Positions 10,194-23,719 of a stretch of DNA of 64,000 bases are shown here, piece by piece; positions within the stretch are counted from its first letter, which is position 1; every line of letters begins with the position of its first letter. The translations under genes and the position numbers were made by a program. The notes under the pieces were generated by a model. It was not told where the DNA came from, ran no database searches, and saw nothing but the letters and a program-made list of their open reading frames with translations. The DNA comes from Prosapia bicincta (Eukaryota; Arthropoda; Insecta; Hemiptera; Cercopidae): NCBI GenBank assembly GCA_036971475.1, contig JBAIZL010000376.1:2736001-2800000 (forward strand), written 5' to 3'.

Positions 10194-11524
10194 CGAGAGT
10201 GGTCCACAAAGTAACCTCCGTTTTGAAATAAAAAATAAACCAGTTGAGATACAAAAATTTTATTATATACATGTTAAAACTACAGCTTTTCTCTACTTTT
10301 CTACATATTCACCATACAAATTCAAGCAATTATCATATCTTTTAACAGTTTTTGAAATTCCGTCTTTAAAAAAATCTGCCGCCTGAGAATGTAGCCAACC
10401 TTTCACAGCGTTTTGAAGCTCTTTATCACTCGCAAACCTCTAAGATGCAAGCCACCGCTTCATGTACAGGAAATGATGGAATTCACTGGGAGCTAAGTCC
10501 CTGGGCTGTAGGGGGGTTGGTCAAAAACGTCCCATTTGAACTTTTCCAAAAGTTCAGTTGTTTTTTAAGCTGTGTGAGGGCGGGCATTGTCATGGACATA
10601 CACAACACCAGAAGACCACGACGCTTGTTTTGAATCGCTCGTCATAGCCGTTTTAAGGTTTCACAATAAGCTGCAGCTGTAATGGTCGTACCACGCTCCA
10701 TAAATTCAACGAGCAAGATGCCCTTAGCATTCCAAAAATCTGTAGCCATCAATTTTCTTGCTGAAATAGATTGGCGATCTTTCTTTGGCTTGCTTGGCGA
10801 AGCAGTATGACCCCATTGCATTGACTGTTGTTTTGTTTCGGCATTCACATAGGCTATCCAAGTCTCATCTCCTGTAACGATCCTGTTCAAAAAAATGTTT
10901 CCTTCAACGTCATACTGAGTAAGAAAGTCTATGGCAGAACTCATTCTTTTCATTTTGTGATCATCGGTGAGCACTTTTGGAATCCAACGAGCACAAAACT
11001 TGTGATAGCCTAGTTTTTCTGTCACTATCTCGTGCACAAGACTTCGAGAAATTTCAGGAAAATGATCTGAAAGTTCCGAGATTGTGAAGCGACGGTTCTC
11101 GCGAATTTTCTCATCCACTTTGTTCACCAAGTTATCACTGACGAGAGATGGCCTACCACTCCGGTCTTCTTCGTGAACGTTCGTTCTTCCATTTTTAAAA
11201 AAACGAACCCATTGATGGAGTACACCTTTGCTCATAATGTTTGGGCCATATACCGCACTCATTTCACGATGAATTTCAGCTGCTGTGTAACTTTTCGACC
11301 ACAGAAATCTTATTACACCACGCACTTCACACTTGGCGGGATTTTCTATCGCGGCGCTCATGTTTTTACATTATAACAAAAGAACGTGCGATCGCACGAT
11401 GGTCTCCCTTGCACAGCTAGAAGCGTACTGAACGGCTGCGCACACCGATGTGAGAATGGCAGCGCTACCCCCCACTACTTATCGCGCCACGCCCAAACGG
11501 CGGTTACTTTGTGGACCACCCTCG
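10194..11524 (-). mobile_element. Mariner-like element, second type
   Basis: TA-flanked (10192-10193 and 11525-11526), 1331 bp. The terminal inverted repeats, about 32 bp, are nearly identical (CGAGAGTGGTCCACAAAGTA against complement CGAGGGTGGTCCACAAAGTA). The sequence is distinct from the mariner at 4480, with no shared TIR. A single - strand transposase pseudogene is inside. Confidence 0.92.
10240..11361 (-). pseudogene. mariner-like transposase, frameshifted
   Basis: It starts MSAAIENPAKCEVRGVIRFL at 11361 and stays open for 239 codons. These cover the paired-type DNA-binding region, the linker (EEDRSGRPSLVSDN) and the first catalytic motif (VTGDETW). A TGA near 10642, probably from CGA, is followed by a frame change. 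The second motif (YVHDNARPHT) is then recognisable in a shifted frame, and PPYSP in another. The third acidic residue appears as SEF rather than SDF, an Asp-to-Glu change. With several stops and shifts it cannot make active enzyme. Confidence 0.85.
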
Positions 11525-13017
11525 TACATTATTAATTGAAACCTGCTACACACTCGTAAAAGGCATTACTAATAATTCTATCAGCTACCTTCAACTTATC
11601 CTATTTGCTACCTTTAATTAATACCCTCAGTCTTATAAATTATTACTCAACTTTTACTTATTACTTAATTTTCAGTTACAATACCCTTGTTTTAAATTAT
11701 TTTACTAAATTTGTGTTTATCTTTCGATTGAAATAATTCATGGCACAAATTAAAATGTTGGCTAACTTGAGTCAAGATTTTTCAAGGGCGCATGCTTAAT
11801 TAGAATCGTAGGCATGAAGCTTTTTGTCGCAGCCAAGATCTTCACCTCCACTTCTAGGAACACAGAGTCTATAGGATCACTCAACAATATGGGAGACTGT
11901 CCAGTAATTTTAGAAATAATTTAACCTATTAGATGTTATGGAGAAAAAATGTTTGTCATGACAAACATACCTGAATCATACTAATGTCAGTTTTTTGTTA
12001 TGATACTCGGCATTGTTTGTTTCCTTCAAGCTATCAATAATTTCAAATTTATCGATTTGTTATTCGACACAGTTATTGTCGAGTTTATCTTTTGATGTGT
12101 CATGTACAAATGTCTGTGCTGCCTATGGGATATTTTATCACCCCTCGAAACTTGCACGATAGAAAAGGATAGATATTTATAGCCTATAGTCGTCCTTTTA
12201 TCAGATGTTCTACACTTGATAGACCTGTCATTGGTATTTGTGTAAAATGGACTTTCACTCAGTATAGTTTTTACTCCGTGCCAGTCAATAGCTGATGTTT
12301 GTTGAGTCGTACTATGCAAGCATGTAAAATTAGTTTATTTTTGTGTACATTCGATATGAATAATGAAATTCGGAGCCTAGAATCAAACACAAACTTCAAA
12401 CTGTAAGTGATTTATAATTTGTTTTTACTAATTATGGTTACACATAATCGTTTAACAAATAATAAAGTAACTAAGGAACAAAATAATAAATAAATAACTG
12501 CGCCTGTATAAAATAAATAATATTTAGTGCCTTATAAGTAAGAATATTTTTATAGCGAAATACAACTCAATTGGCGTGTAGAATTAATTCGCACCTGCTG
12601 GATCACTCAGATCACAAATCATTCAATCTGAAATGGGTTATTGCTCAATATAAACATATATGACAATCAATTAATAAGTAATTTTATACTAAATAGCCAT
12701 CAATTTAGAAAAAAAACCTTGTTTCAAATGTGCTAAAATCACTATAAATTTAGAAGAAAACCAATTGGTGTAATTACACCATAAACATTATACAACTGAG
12801 ATAATTTTTTATTGAGAAAATTTTATGAATATTTAAATTTCAGGAATTTAATTGTCATAAAAATTTGTAAATCATGTAATTAATATAATAATTTGAATTA
12901 ATGTAAGTCTAGAGAGTATTAATAATTAATTTATCAGACAGAAGGATAAATTAAAGGTAGATAATAGTACAATTGTTCAGTATTGACTAGTTAATTATAC
13001 ATTACTGAGCTGGAATA
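11525..13017. other. Intronic, nothing recognised
   Basis: AT-rich intron sequence. Short ORFs here lack any family signature or splice context. Confidence 0.5.
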
Positions 13018-14394
13018 CAGTAATATCCCGTACTTACAATAGATGGGCCCAAGCGATAGACATGTAAGTCAGATTTGCTTAAGTCGGGGTACAATTTGAC
13101 ATACTATCAGATAGGAATCATGTTTAATTGGGACAAAAGACTAAATTAATTAATAATTTAGAAGGAAAATGTGAATGTATTAAACTCTTAAATACACATT
13201 AAAACAAAAATTTATATATGTACATACATATTGGAAAGAAGTAAGTAAAAAAAAAGATATTTTGACATCGTAGGCTTCATCAAATCTAATAAATTCGTTT
13301 GACAAATTGAAGATTTTTTCTTCTCAAGCATACTCGTAATTCAATAATTTTTTTGTTTTGTAGCATAAATACGCTTGTCGTTTAAGTCTATGTTTTTTTA
13401 AAATTTGTAAGCCTTACTCAATTAAACTAAGGCATTTTGTCAAGTTTCTAACCGTTATTTCATCTTCTTCGTCAACTGGGTCTAAAGAATCTGCATTTTG
13501 CTCTTGCTGTAACGCACACATTTCTATGAGTTCATCAATGAATTGTCAGTTCCTGGTTGTGTAAATCCGGCAGTTCTTGAATGTCATCATTATCCACTTC
13601 TAAATTGAGTTGTCTGGCAAAACCAACTCCTTCTTCAGTCACATCAGCAATTTCATCTGATTCTGACACTGATTACGCTTGAGTTTCAGGGGCGAAAAAA
13701 ATAGACACACCTTTATCCAAACGAGATTCAAAGTTTTTTGTGAAATTTCATTCCAAGATTGCCCAATGATTTTCAAAGCATTTAAAACATTGAATTGTTT
13801 CCAAAAATCTTCAACAGAGAGCTGGTTGTTCTTTCTCATAGCTTCATACAATTGCGCAAATGATTTTTTTGCGTAGTAAGCTCTTAATATTTTGATGACT
13901 CCCTGATCCATCGGTTGAAGCAAACTAATTGTTTGGTGGCAAAAAAAAATCTTTTTCATGGGTGTGTCGAAATTAGTTAAAGTAGTAAGAGGATGACCAA
14001 TTAATAGGAATTACTTAGTTAATATTGAGTATAATTGAGGTATGAAATGATGACCAAACCAGATCTTAAAAGAGAAGCTGTCACCCAAGCCTTCTGATTC
14101 GACTCTCAAAATCACGGGCTTTCGAAATATTTTTAATAGTTTTGGAATTTTTGAGCAATAAACTATGAGAGGTTGCAACTTACAGTCACCAGCTGTAATT
14201 GCGCCAACCATCACTGCCAACCATCAATTGGTCTTTGGCGACCTTAAAGCCTGGAAATATTTTTTCCTTATAAAAATTTTTTTAGGCATTTTCTTCCGGA
14301 ACAAGCCAGTTTCTGCGTAACTCGGACAGCATTATTTAAACCTCGTACCTTGGGAATCGCGTAAGACGGGGTAGCGTAAGTAGAGGTATTACTG
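13018..14394 (-). mobile_element. Tigger/pogo-like element, 1.38 kb
   Basis: Flanked by TA at 13016-13017 and 14395-14396. The ends match imperfectly (CAGTAATATCCCGTACTTAC against complement CAGTAATACCTCTACTTACG). Transposase remnants lie on the - strand. Too short for a full Tigger, so internally deleted. Confidence 0.85.
13440..14330 (-). pseudogene. Tigger-type transposase remnant
   Basis: Recognisable blocks on the - strand are GDCKLQPLIVYCSKIPK (core strand before the first catalytic residue), SLLQPMDQGVIKILRAYY (signature after the second Asp), and DFWKQFNVLNALKIIGQSWN (C-terminal region). Blocks are out of frame with one another and most of the catalytic core between them is deleted. 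Confidence 0.75.
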
Positions 14395-14402
14395 TATAGT
14401 AT

Positions 14403-15377
14403 TTAACACTTTCAAGCGTATGCCCGAGTATAGATCACGCTAGTAGATCTATGCCTTTGCCCATGTATAGCTCGGGTTCCCGTATTTATTCCTACAGCAA
14501 CGTAATTCCATGTATTCTCAATTTCATCGATATCATTCTTTATATTGGTTGTTCTACTTTACATGTCTTTACCTTTAGGCCATTCAGAGTTTATTTTATA
14601 AACAAAAACTTATTTGGTGTGGAGCTATCTGACATTTGTTTGACAGATGTTGGTTTGATCAGATAATGACTTTTTTATCAGTGCCTGTTGTTTACTTGCA
14701 AGTTTGTTGTTGTTCATTCAAAATCTTATCTATCAGTCATTTCGTTTATTTATTTGTAGCTTGTGTAATTTTTGCTTAGGCATCTAAGTGTGTTGTTTTT
14801 TGCTTTAAACCTATATTTCAGTTATTTGGTTTATTTATTTATATTGTTAGAGATATTACTTATATATATTAGCTAAAGACCCATTGAGAAGAGATTGAGT
14901 ACGAGATATTTTTTAGACAGTAACAGTGACAGGGAAACATATCTTGGCTGAGGTACAATATCGAAATATCTTTCATTGATGAACTGAATGGAATTGTAAA
15001 CGACCCGAGTTTTCTGAATTTAAAAATAAATATTTCTAAATTACATTTTCTTTTAGCTTTAAAATGATATGTAACATGTAATATTTATTTTTATACCAAT
15101 GTAAATTATGTATAGTAAAGTGCAGTGATGTACATTGTTGCTATTTTATTTTTATAACTTTTTTATACATTTTTCAAACGAGCATAATTTTATCAAAATG
15201 TAAGTAATCAATTCATATGTATATATTTCCTGAAATCTTGTTTCATTCCCTTTACAACAATGTATAATTTGTTATAAATATGGTATTTATTATTAGTCAG
15301 GAATTTTTTATTTCACCTAAAAACCTTCAGGCAGATAGACACAGCACCTACTAAGGGGTTAGACTTCAAAGTGTTAA
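14403..15377. mobile_element. piggyBac-type MITE candidate with TTAA ends
   Basis: TTAA at 14403-14406 and 15374-15377 bound inverted ends (TTAACACTTTCAAG against complement TTAACACTTTGAAG). TTAA target duplication plus a CAC-containing terminus suggests a piggyBac derivative. I see no transposase inside. The TIR is only about 14 bp, so a chance pair is possible. Confidence 0.5.
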
Positions 15378-16021
15378 TATATATTAGTGTAGTGGACTTG
15401 TCTGTAATGAATATTTACTCGTGCAGTGATTCTCTTTATTTGGATTAATGCAGATAGAAACTTCTATATAGAGAAAATAAGTTTTCCCATTGGGTGGTTC
15501 TCCATGCATAAACCTTAATTCTTTTATTTTCATAACCGAAAACAAGAAAGTATAAAATAATATACCACTTCCAATGAGTTAATTTCTGTTTTCAGAGGAA
15601 CTCAGACTTTGTGTCGGTTTAAATTATACTATTGTAACTGTCATACATGAAAGAACGCAGTTCAAAACTCTTGCAAAATTATTCACTAACAAATAATCGT
15701 GTCATAGAAAACTAACTTTAACTTGTCTAAATCAATATCCTTCCACTTTGACTTGAGCGTAGCAGTTGAATTATAGAAAACATTCAAGAACTTATCAATT
15801 TGTATATGTATTTCACAATATTTTTGTAAAAATTCTGTATCAATTAAAAAGTATTAATTAGTGTTTCTTTGCTTGGTTTTGAAAGTAATACTAGGTCAAT
15901 TAGCTGATCTACAAGGTCAACCTCACGATCAGGATTGATGCACTCAAGGTCCCTTTTTGTCAGTTCTGCTATTTGTATACATTTTTAAAATTAAATATGA
16001 TTTAACTGTGTTATGACATTA

Positions 16022-17078
16022 TTAACCCTTAGCGCTCGGATTTTTGTAACATGCTTTGCTTCCCCACTTGTGATTAAATTGGGATAAATTCCTCACCTGC
16101 AGGTTGCATTATTGTTTATGGAAAACTTTGTTTTCTCTTACATGATTTTAGTAAACTAAGCTATTTTTATTCACTAATACTGTATGTACATGATTTTATT
16201 ATCTTATTTGTAATTTTGCAGAGTATGATATCTTTGAAAACAGTCTTCCGGATGAAGTCCTGGTTTTCTGCCGCATGTTTTGTAGTGAAAAACTGTTTCC
16301 CTTCTACCTCCTTTTATCTTCCTGTTACTGCAAACTACACAATCCTTAGAAGTATTTTTATCATTGGAAAAGTTTATTTGTAATTTCCAATTCCGTCTTT
16401 CTTCTTTGTCAGTATTTGACGGCCGACCCTCTCACTATACGGGTTATTCCTGATATCACCAATGCGTTCAAGTTTTGGCGAAACTATTTTTTTTTAACAG
16501 GATTTTCTTTCATTTCCTTTTTTTTGTTATTATAGATAATAAAACTGTTTACTACAGCTACATCTAATAGCCAGAAAAAACATTGTCCTCCACCATTTAT
16601 TTGTTCGTTTTGTAAAACTGCACGGTTCATTATATTGAACAGCTAATTCTATACCACCCATAAACTGGTTATATTTACAAATACCTGTTGGTTTAGTTAT
16701 TTTGTTTATGAAACTGAACTACATTCTAATAAATCAGGATCAAGTAAAAGAGCAGGAATTTCAGAATCACTAATTGCACGTGAAGCCACGGCAAACTACG
16801 AGTAAACAAATAACCGGCAAAACTGTAACCTACTTGCAGCTTACAACGTAGCAGCAAACTAGATTTTGTGATGACTCACATATTCCTAGGCATTTTCAAC
16901 TTAGTTCACATTATTTTCAATAGAGTGTAGCACCAAACGGTAAAAGATTGAATGTCGTGGGCTTCGCCGCAGACGAGCTATAGGCATTTGAAAATCGTGT
17001 CGGGTGACCCCCGACATATGAGTAAACGGCAATATACGCTTGGCAGGGCTCCCCCGACAGTCGAGTGCTAAGGGTTAA
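16022..17078 (-). mobile_element. piggyBac-like element, internally deleted
   Basis: TTAA at both ends (16022-16025 and 17075-17078) with inverted termini TTAACCCTTAGCGCTCG and complement TTAACCCTTAGCACTCG. It contains a piggyBac transposase C-terminus on the - strand. It ends 94 bp before the last ERdj5 exon. Confidence 0.88.
16210..16790 (-). pseudogene. piggyBac transposase C-terminal remnant
   Basis: On the - strand, blocks read KPTGICKYNQFMGGIELAVQ, then TKRTNKWWRTMFFWLLDVAV and NSFIIYN. These match the piggyBac core after the catalytic residues, although the usual GGVD Asp is replaced by Glu. A further block in another frame has the cysteine-rich tail (CVVCSNRKIKGGR, then CGRKPGLHPEDCF). 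Stops and frame changes separate the blocks and the N-terminal half is absent. Confidence 0.82.
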
Positions 17079-17172
17079 TATCAAATATTGTAACTTACCT
17101 TTTATAGTATGAATATTTTAATATATTCCATTTACTTCTTATTTTAAAACTCTCATTAAATATCTTTTCCAG

Positions 17173-17394
17173 AAATTAGAAAAGAGGGTTAAAACTGGAA
17201 AAGTGAACTGCGACTCACATCTCAACCTGTGTAAGCGAGCAGGTGTCGGAGCATATCCTACTGTACTATTTTACACCCCTTCAAGTGGTAATTATAGAGG
17301 TTCAGAAATAACATCCCAGTATGCAGATAAGATCGTACAAGTCGTTGAACAAAGATTATCTAGTTATAATAACCACCATCACGACGAATTTTAA
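17173..17394 (+). CDS. DNAJC10: ERdj5/DNAJC10 homologue, last coding exon with HDEF tail
   Basis: The exon follows CTTTTCCAG and is open in phase 0 for 73 codons to TAA at 17392-17394. It encodes the second half of the last thioredoxin domain: VKTGKVNCDSHLNLCKRAGV, then the cis-proline segment GAYPTVLFY. The C-terminus ends NNHHHDEF. ERdj5 proteins end in KDEL-type ER retrieval signals; HDEF is a plausible variant of that tetrapeptide. An ATG inside the exon is not a start, because the frame is continuous with the previous exon. The 3' UTR end is not clear; no AATAAA lies close downstream. Confidence 0.93.
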   Translation, partial: KLEKRVKTGKVNCDSHLNLCKRAGVGAYPTVLFYTPSSGNYRGSEITSQYADKIVQVVEQRLSSYNNHHHDEF

Positions 17395-19901
17395 TTGTGA
17401 TAATATTTAGGATTAGTTAGGTTTAAATTATTTTTAAACGTCTTATTCAAATTTTATTTGTATACAAGGTATATCTAGATTGAAGATCTATTACAATTTT
17501 TTTTTTGTTTTATTTTATGAACTTGTAAAAATTTATGGAAAATAATTGTGATACAAAAAATACTTGAAAAAGATTACTTTAATTGGCGTAAAAGTCTTGA
17601 ATTGACTTTAATCAATATTAAAGTGCTTACTAATGTTAATAAGAATTAACATTAACTATATTTGAATATACTTAAACACACCGAGGCTTTAAAATGGCAC
17701 AGATATTTTGTTCTGTGCAGCAAGAGGGCTTTAACTATTCTATTTAATCTCAGATAGTTTAAGATATTTTATTAACCTATTTGTATTACACAGCAATATC
17801 GTCAATTAGGAACAATTGAACATCAGTTACTAATATGCCAATCTAACTGTTAATTATGTTTTGACACTACAGTTAATCTCAAATTGTTCTTTGTTATTTC
17901 ATTTGTAATAGGCTTTTGTCTAACATTATTCTTTCCTAATATATGTCAAACAAAGACCATTGTAAATGTTCTTTTGTTTTGCTGCTTCTTCCTATAAATA
18001 TGTGGTAATAATTATCACTCTCTTCACTAACTTGATTTTTCTTCTGTCTCTATTTGTGATATATTTCTAATGTAAGTAAACTATTTTACATAATGGTTTA
18101 TTTCTTGTTCCTAAAGACTTTAGTTTTGCAAATTATTAATTTTTTTTTTTTTTTTTTGTATCGAGATTACCAACTAACCACCAATCTTGAGATTACCACT
18201 GGATAACCAACTAGATTTATTATTCATTTATTTAAGTTATCTTTGCCTTTGAATCTCTTTTTCTTGTATCAAAGCTCCTATATTTGTTTATGATTTCAGA
18301 ATATATATACAGTGAGAATTGAAAAAATTATAAGCTTAATTTCAGTTATCGTTAAATGGATTTATGAACAATATATTTCTTCAATATAAGCAACAATATG
18401 TTGTTTTTGATATATTTCTTATAACAAAAAATATAAAAAATATTTTGAAACACTAAAGTAATACTTGCAGTTTTGGTGTAATACATCTTTATTTTCTAGA
18501 GTAATTTAATAATAATCAAATTTAAAACAATAAAATGAATTTTGTTGTTAATGGATAATTTGATACTCAAAATGCCTCCACTATTTATAATAAATGTTTG
18601 AAATTTAGTTCTGTCATTTCAGTCCATGAAATTTATATTGACACTATAGTACTTTGATACTAATAAATTACAAGAGAATACAAGCAACCAATGATAAATT
18701 GTGATAATTAAAATTCTTCATAGGTAATTATAACTGCGGTAATTAATATTTCATTCTTATTCAAACACTGCAAAAGATTTAATTAGTTTTTTTTTCAAAT
18801 TATTGCCACAATGATAGATAAATTACAGTTAAACAGCTGAAATTCTATTATAATTAATTCTGTTATTTATATCTCCTTACTAGGGTTTTATATTTTAAAA
18901 TTTTTAATAGATAACGTCTAGAGTTACAATTTTTAGCATGTATTTTTAAATGGCTAAACCATGATTTGTTTAATCACTCTTAATTCTGAAGTGACAGATT
19001 TTCCAATCAGCTAAACTTCACAATTCATATAATATAATTTCATATTTTAGAAAAACAACATTTTTTTAATGTAAAAGTAATAGAAAATACTTTCTCATGC
19101 TAACAACATTAATTAATAGAATTTAAGGTAATATTAGACAAAACCAAATACTTTGATCAACTTCATTTTTTTTTTAATGTTACTTAAAAATACATTTAAC
19201 AGAAAAAAAATTATTTTTTATATAAAGAAAATTTTAAATTGTAATTGAAATTTGAAAAAAATTTTAAAATAAGATCAGTTTAGAAATTTATAGAGCTGTA
19301 CAAAAGTTATACGTATAACAATATAAATAAAAGCCCTATACATACAAAAAAATTAAGATTTCTAGAATTGACATCATAATCTGGTGTCAGTTGCAGTGTG
19401 AATTGAGGGCAAATCATAAGTTGAACAATTGACTTCATTTTATATTAGTGAAGTTTATTATTTTTATAATCAGACCAATCGTAACGGAATATTTTGTAGT
19501 TGTAATTTAATTTACTTGCGCTGTAATGTTGTTTAACATTTAGTGGTAATTCCTGAAGAATAGCTTTAAGTTTGTAAAATAAAGTCAGGCGCATATGGTA
19601 ATATTTAATCCAAGTTTTAATCACTATTTATTGTTTTGCAACACATCAAATCACTTGTTTCTTATTTAGAATGTATGTTTTAGTAGCATATGTAAGATTG
19701 AAAAAATTGGAGTCAGCCTTTGTTAATGTAATCCAATATAAAAGTATTGTTAATTTAATTTTATTATAATAACAATTATACAGTTTTATCTAATTAGCTT
19801 GGACCAAGGTTATTCTTTCTCAATGTAATAGTTTGTGTTACTTCTATAATAATAAATAATCAGATTAATTCTAGTAGAACTTTAGAAATTGAAATTTTTT
19901 G
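17395..19901. other. ERdj5 3' UTR and intergenic AT-rich sequence
   Basis: The 3' UTR begins here but its polyadenylation site cannot be fixed. The rest shows no gene or element that I recognise. Confidence 0.5.
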
Positions 19902-20155
19902 GAGTAGATAGGAGACTAGCTTTTCTGTGTACCATGAAACAAGTCCTGTTTGTCATGTCTCTAATCTTTAAACAGATACATAAAACACTAAAATAATGAT
20001 ATATTTTTGGACACACTGTATCCTTTCTCAATCACAGACAGAAAAGGATTAAGTGTATCCATAATATATCAGTGTTTTAGTGTTTATGTTTTTCTTTTTT
20101 AAGATTACAGACCAAACTGTCATCGAGGTAAATTTTCTGTCTCTTATCCAGTCCA
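19902..20155. repeat. PLE-type hairpin related to 2187-2534
   Basis: Inverted arms around 19970-20040 and 20050-20125 share ACATAAAACACT-type and ATATATTNTGGACACAC-type blocks. The same order of blocks is seen in the hairpin at 2187-2534, so this is an older copy of that family. Non-coding. Confidence 0.6.
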
Positions 20156-23100
20156 AAAAATCTCATAATATATAATTAGGAATTAATAATGATTTAGCTA
20201 TTACAGCTTTTGTTTTGGATTGTGGATTAAAGTGTATGAAATTACATTTAATGCATAATAATTTTGTTTTAAAACAACTAACTTTGAACTTTGTAAAAGT
20301 ATAGAATATTATTCCACTATACATAAAAGTCTAATTAAAGTTTTATAATTTTATGCTAATCATATTCTGTTGCTATTATCAGGTCCATATTGTGTTTTTA
20401 CATATTTTGGTGTTACGTATTTTTTTTACAACTATGTTCACCATTTATTTCGTAACTAGAACTCATTTAATGTTATATAAATTTCAGAACATTGGCTTTG
20501 ATGTTTTCACTTCCATTGTGTGGTTTCAACCACACTTGGTTTTTTTATACTTTTGCAGCACTTTGAAGTTATTTTTTGTGTTAATATAATTTCTAATTTA
20601 ATTGTAAGTAGTTACCAAATAGTTTTAATGTTTCCTATAAAGTAAGATGGTCCAAAGTACTAAAGTTAATGCCAGCAGGGTAGGAAATGTATAAGCTTTA
20701 ATTTTTTTGTATAATGTTAAGACTATTCAATATACTTGGTCAAGTATATTTATAATATTTAAATAACATGTTATTATAAATACTTCTATTGACACAGTCT
20801 AGAATGTTTTAAAAATTCAGTGCATTGTTGAATAAAACAAATTGCTAGAGATTGGTTATACTATTTGCTCATCTGGCCGAAGCATATAAAAATTTCTTAT
20901 GCTTATAAAATTTAGTCTTAAAATCTAATCTAAATTTTCAGTAAACGTGAGGTAAAGTTTCGTTAATGTGAGGAAATAAGGAATTTTTTTTAAAAAATTA
21001 CAAATATTACTATAATTTAAAAAATTAGGAGAAAAAATTGTTTTAAAGAAAAGTTTTAAAATGTTTAAAAAAATATATTGCTCCCAGAGGTCATATCAGG
21101 CCAGGCACATGTTGCTAATCAAAGGGTTAATAAATATAATTTATTTTTCATGCTTTTTTTAAAATGATATTTAATCTTTAAATGGGAAACCATTTTAAAA
21201 TACTTTGAAAAATAGAATTATTGCTTCATTTGTGATGTGTTACTTCTAAAGTGACTGAAATTTTTCCAAATAAAACTATGTAGTCATATTCTCTCTAGGT
21301 TTTTTTATTCTTTGTAAATTTTTAGACACAATCTGATAAAAAGGTTTTATTTAAAAAGTAATGACATACTCTTTCGTGTTCCAATTTTTATTATTTGAAT
21401 TCTTGACATTTAGATTATTGACACTCTACTGTAATTACTGATATTACTAAAAAATAAGTAAAAAGTTTTAATTTAAGTAATTTTAAAGTTTTAATTTAAC
21501 ATTTATTTGATTAATTTTTAATACATATAAATTTGGTCTGGTTAAAAAAAATTTTTTTTTTCTTGTTTTAGCTAATCCTCCTGATATTAAATTTTTTAAC
21601 TGTAATTTTACAAATTTTTAAATTAGTTTTGTTCATGTTTAAATACTAAAGAAATATGAATTTATTAATATTATTCAAAACTTGTTCATTACAAAATATA
21701 TGAATAATTTTCAATATTTGTTGAAATTCCCCTTCTCTACAATATTCCAAATCCTAAGCTTAAATACATGGTAAAACTTTATTTTACTGTATGCATAAAC
21801 TCAACTCCAAAGTGTACTTTAATCACCGAATCTGTTGCGAATGTAACTAGAAGTGTTTATACTGCTGTCATCATCTCACACTGATTTGAAAACATTTTCA
21901 TTTCGTTATTTTCCACCACTAAAATGCACCAACTTATTCAATGGTTTTACCATTGGCTTTTCATATTTTTAATTTTAATGGGGCAAAGACATCTAAATTG
22001 TTAATGTCCAAATGTGGATTGAACCTGGAACTCTTTATATAAATTGAGTAGACCTATAGTGTGATTAAATAGCTAGGAGTTGCTGAATTTGAATGTTATT
22101 TTTCTAATCTATCTATGATTAGTGCTGCACGATTATTTGGGCAGAGTGTATATTGTCATTCATAGCAAGTCTTTAAACTATGGGTTTTTTGTTTGTTGAT
22201 TGTTTAGTCAACAAACATAGTTAAGTGTTATAATCTCCCTGATATAGATAAGCTTGTGCAACATGTTCTAATTGCCACCATATAGAAAACCGTCCTATTG
22301 GATTCGCAGAATGCATAACAAGACAGATAAAGTAGGATTTTTATTGAATTTCTAATGCTTACAATTAACTTATTGGTATAAATTTTTCTAGTCTTGACTG
22401 CTTTATCTTTCACTTTGGATTTGGGTAGTGTGTGGCAAAGCATAGCTTGAGATCATCAGAATTGGAGCTGGATATTGAGGTGAGTGCAGTGACAATGATG
22501 GTAGTAACTTTGTAAATAAAGATAGTGATTCAGACACTAATATTCCCACACTAGAGTCCCCTCCCCTATTATTGATCTCCTGCTAAACCCTAATAGATCT
22601 CCACAATTGCCTTTACATGTTAATTAGAAATATGTGTTAATATTTTTTTGAAATTATTCTAGTTATAACAGTGATTTACAAACGTGAAGTGAACAATTAG
22701 TTCTCAGAATGTTATAGAAGCCCTACAATCAACAGGTAAGCTTCAAACCACAAGTATTTTTATTATTTACTTTTTTACATATTTTAGTTTATAATAAATT
22801 TTGTAATTATTATTAGTAATTAGTAATTTTTTACTAATAATGATTACAAATAATAATAAACCGCCGCAACACAATTCAGTTACCGTGACTGAATTCACAC
22901 AAAATGTTGCTAGTTTGCTTATTGTATACAATGTGTACTAACAGTTTTTACATATGTGTTTGATTATTGGCACTTTTAGATCGTTTTCATTTGTTTATCA
23001 TTTATAATGAAAATGCAGCCTGGTGATTGATACTAAAACGTAAATGCTTGATATAAAGATGGTCACTATTGTTAACATGTTTCAGAACAAATTACTGTTT

Positions 23101-23719
23101 GAGAGACTCTTTATACATAACTGAATTTAAATTTGAAATGTTTGAATTCATAGGGAAGTCTATCCTATCAGAAAGATGCCATCTCAGACTATAGTAAAAC
23201 CTAACTGCTGTAATACTGTTGACTGTAAGACTGTATTATGGCACGAGTCATAATAGGCAGTGAAAATTATTTAAGGTAAATTCATTCTCAGGAAGACAAA
23301 AACATTTGTAAAATAAAGATAAATTGTAAACAAGCCTCTTTTTAAAATCAACATAAAATATCATGAACAAGTTTTAATAATTCTAAACTGTTTGAATATG
23401 GCCTATTTGATGCAACTTTAATAATGATTTTTTTTAAAAATTCAATTTAAACTTCCTACATAAACAAAACAAACTTAGATCATTCAAAACAAATATAAAG
23501 ATTAAAGAAACATATTAAACTAAACATTCAGGTAGCAGGTTGACATCTTTGCCTATGCAATGCCTTGATTTTTCCCTATTCCCAGTATCAGGGGAACAAT
23601 TTCCTTTCCTCAGTCCTAGATTACTCTATCCAAAATTCCTAATCTTTGTTTAACAATAGGATGTAACAAGTATAATCCTCTGTAATTTTGTAGTAGAAAG
23701 TAGGTCTGGTTCAGGTACA
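20156..23719. other. Intergenic AT-rich sequence
   Basis: Only a small hairpin at about 22176-22222 (AACTATG, then GTTTGTTGA and its complement) stands out. No gene or terminal-repeat element recognised. Confidence 0.5.

Larger units (their letters stand above)
9788..17172 (+). other. ERdj5 intron, 7.4 kb, filled with DNA transposons
   Basis: The GT-AG intron runs from GTACAT at 9788 to CTTTTCCAG ending at 17172. It carries, in order, a mariner, a Tigger and two piggyBac-type elements, which occupy well over half of it. 11525-13017 and 15378-16021 contain nothing I recognise. Confidence 0.85.

Noticed and set aside
21100..21135. piggyBac terminus (AAAGGGTTAA)
   Set aside because: No matching opposite end or TTAA partner was found nearby.
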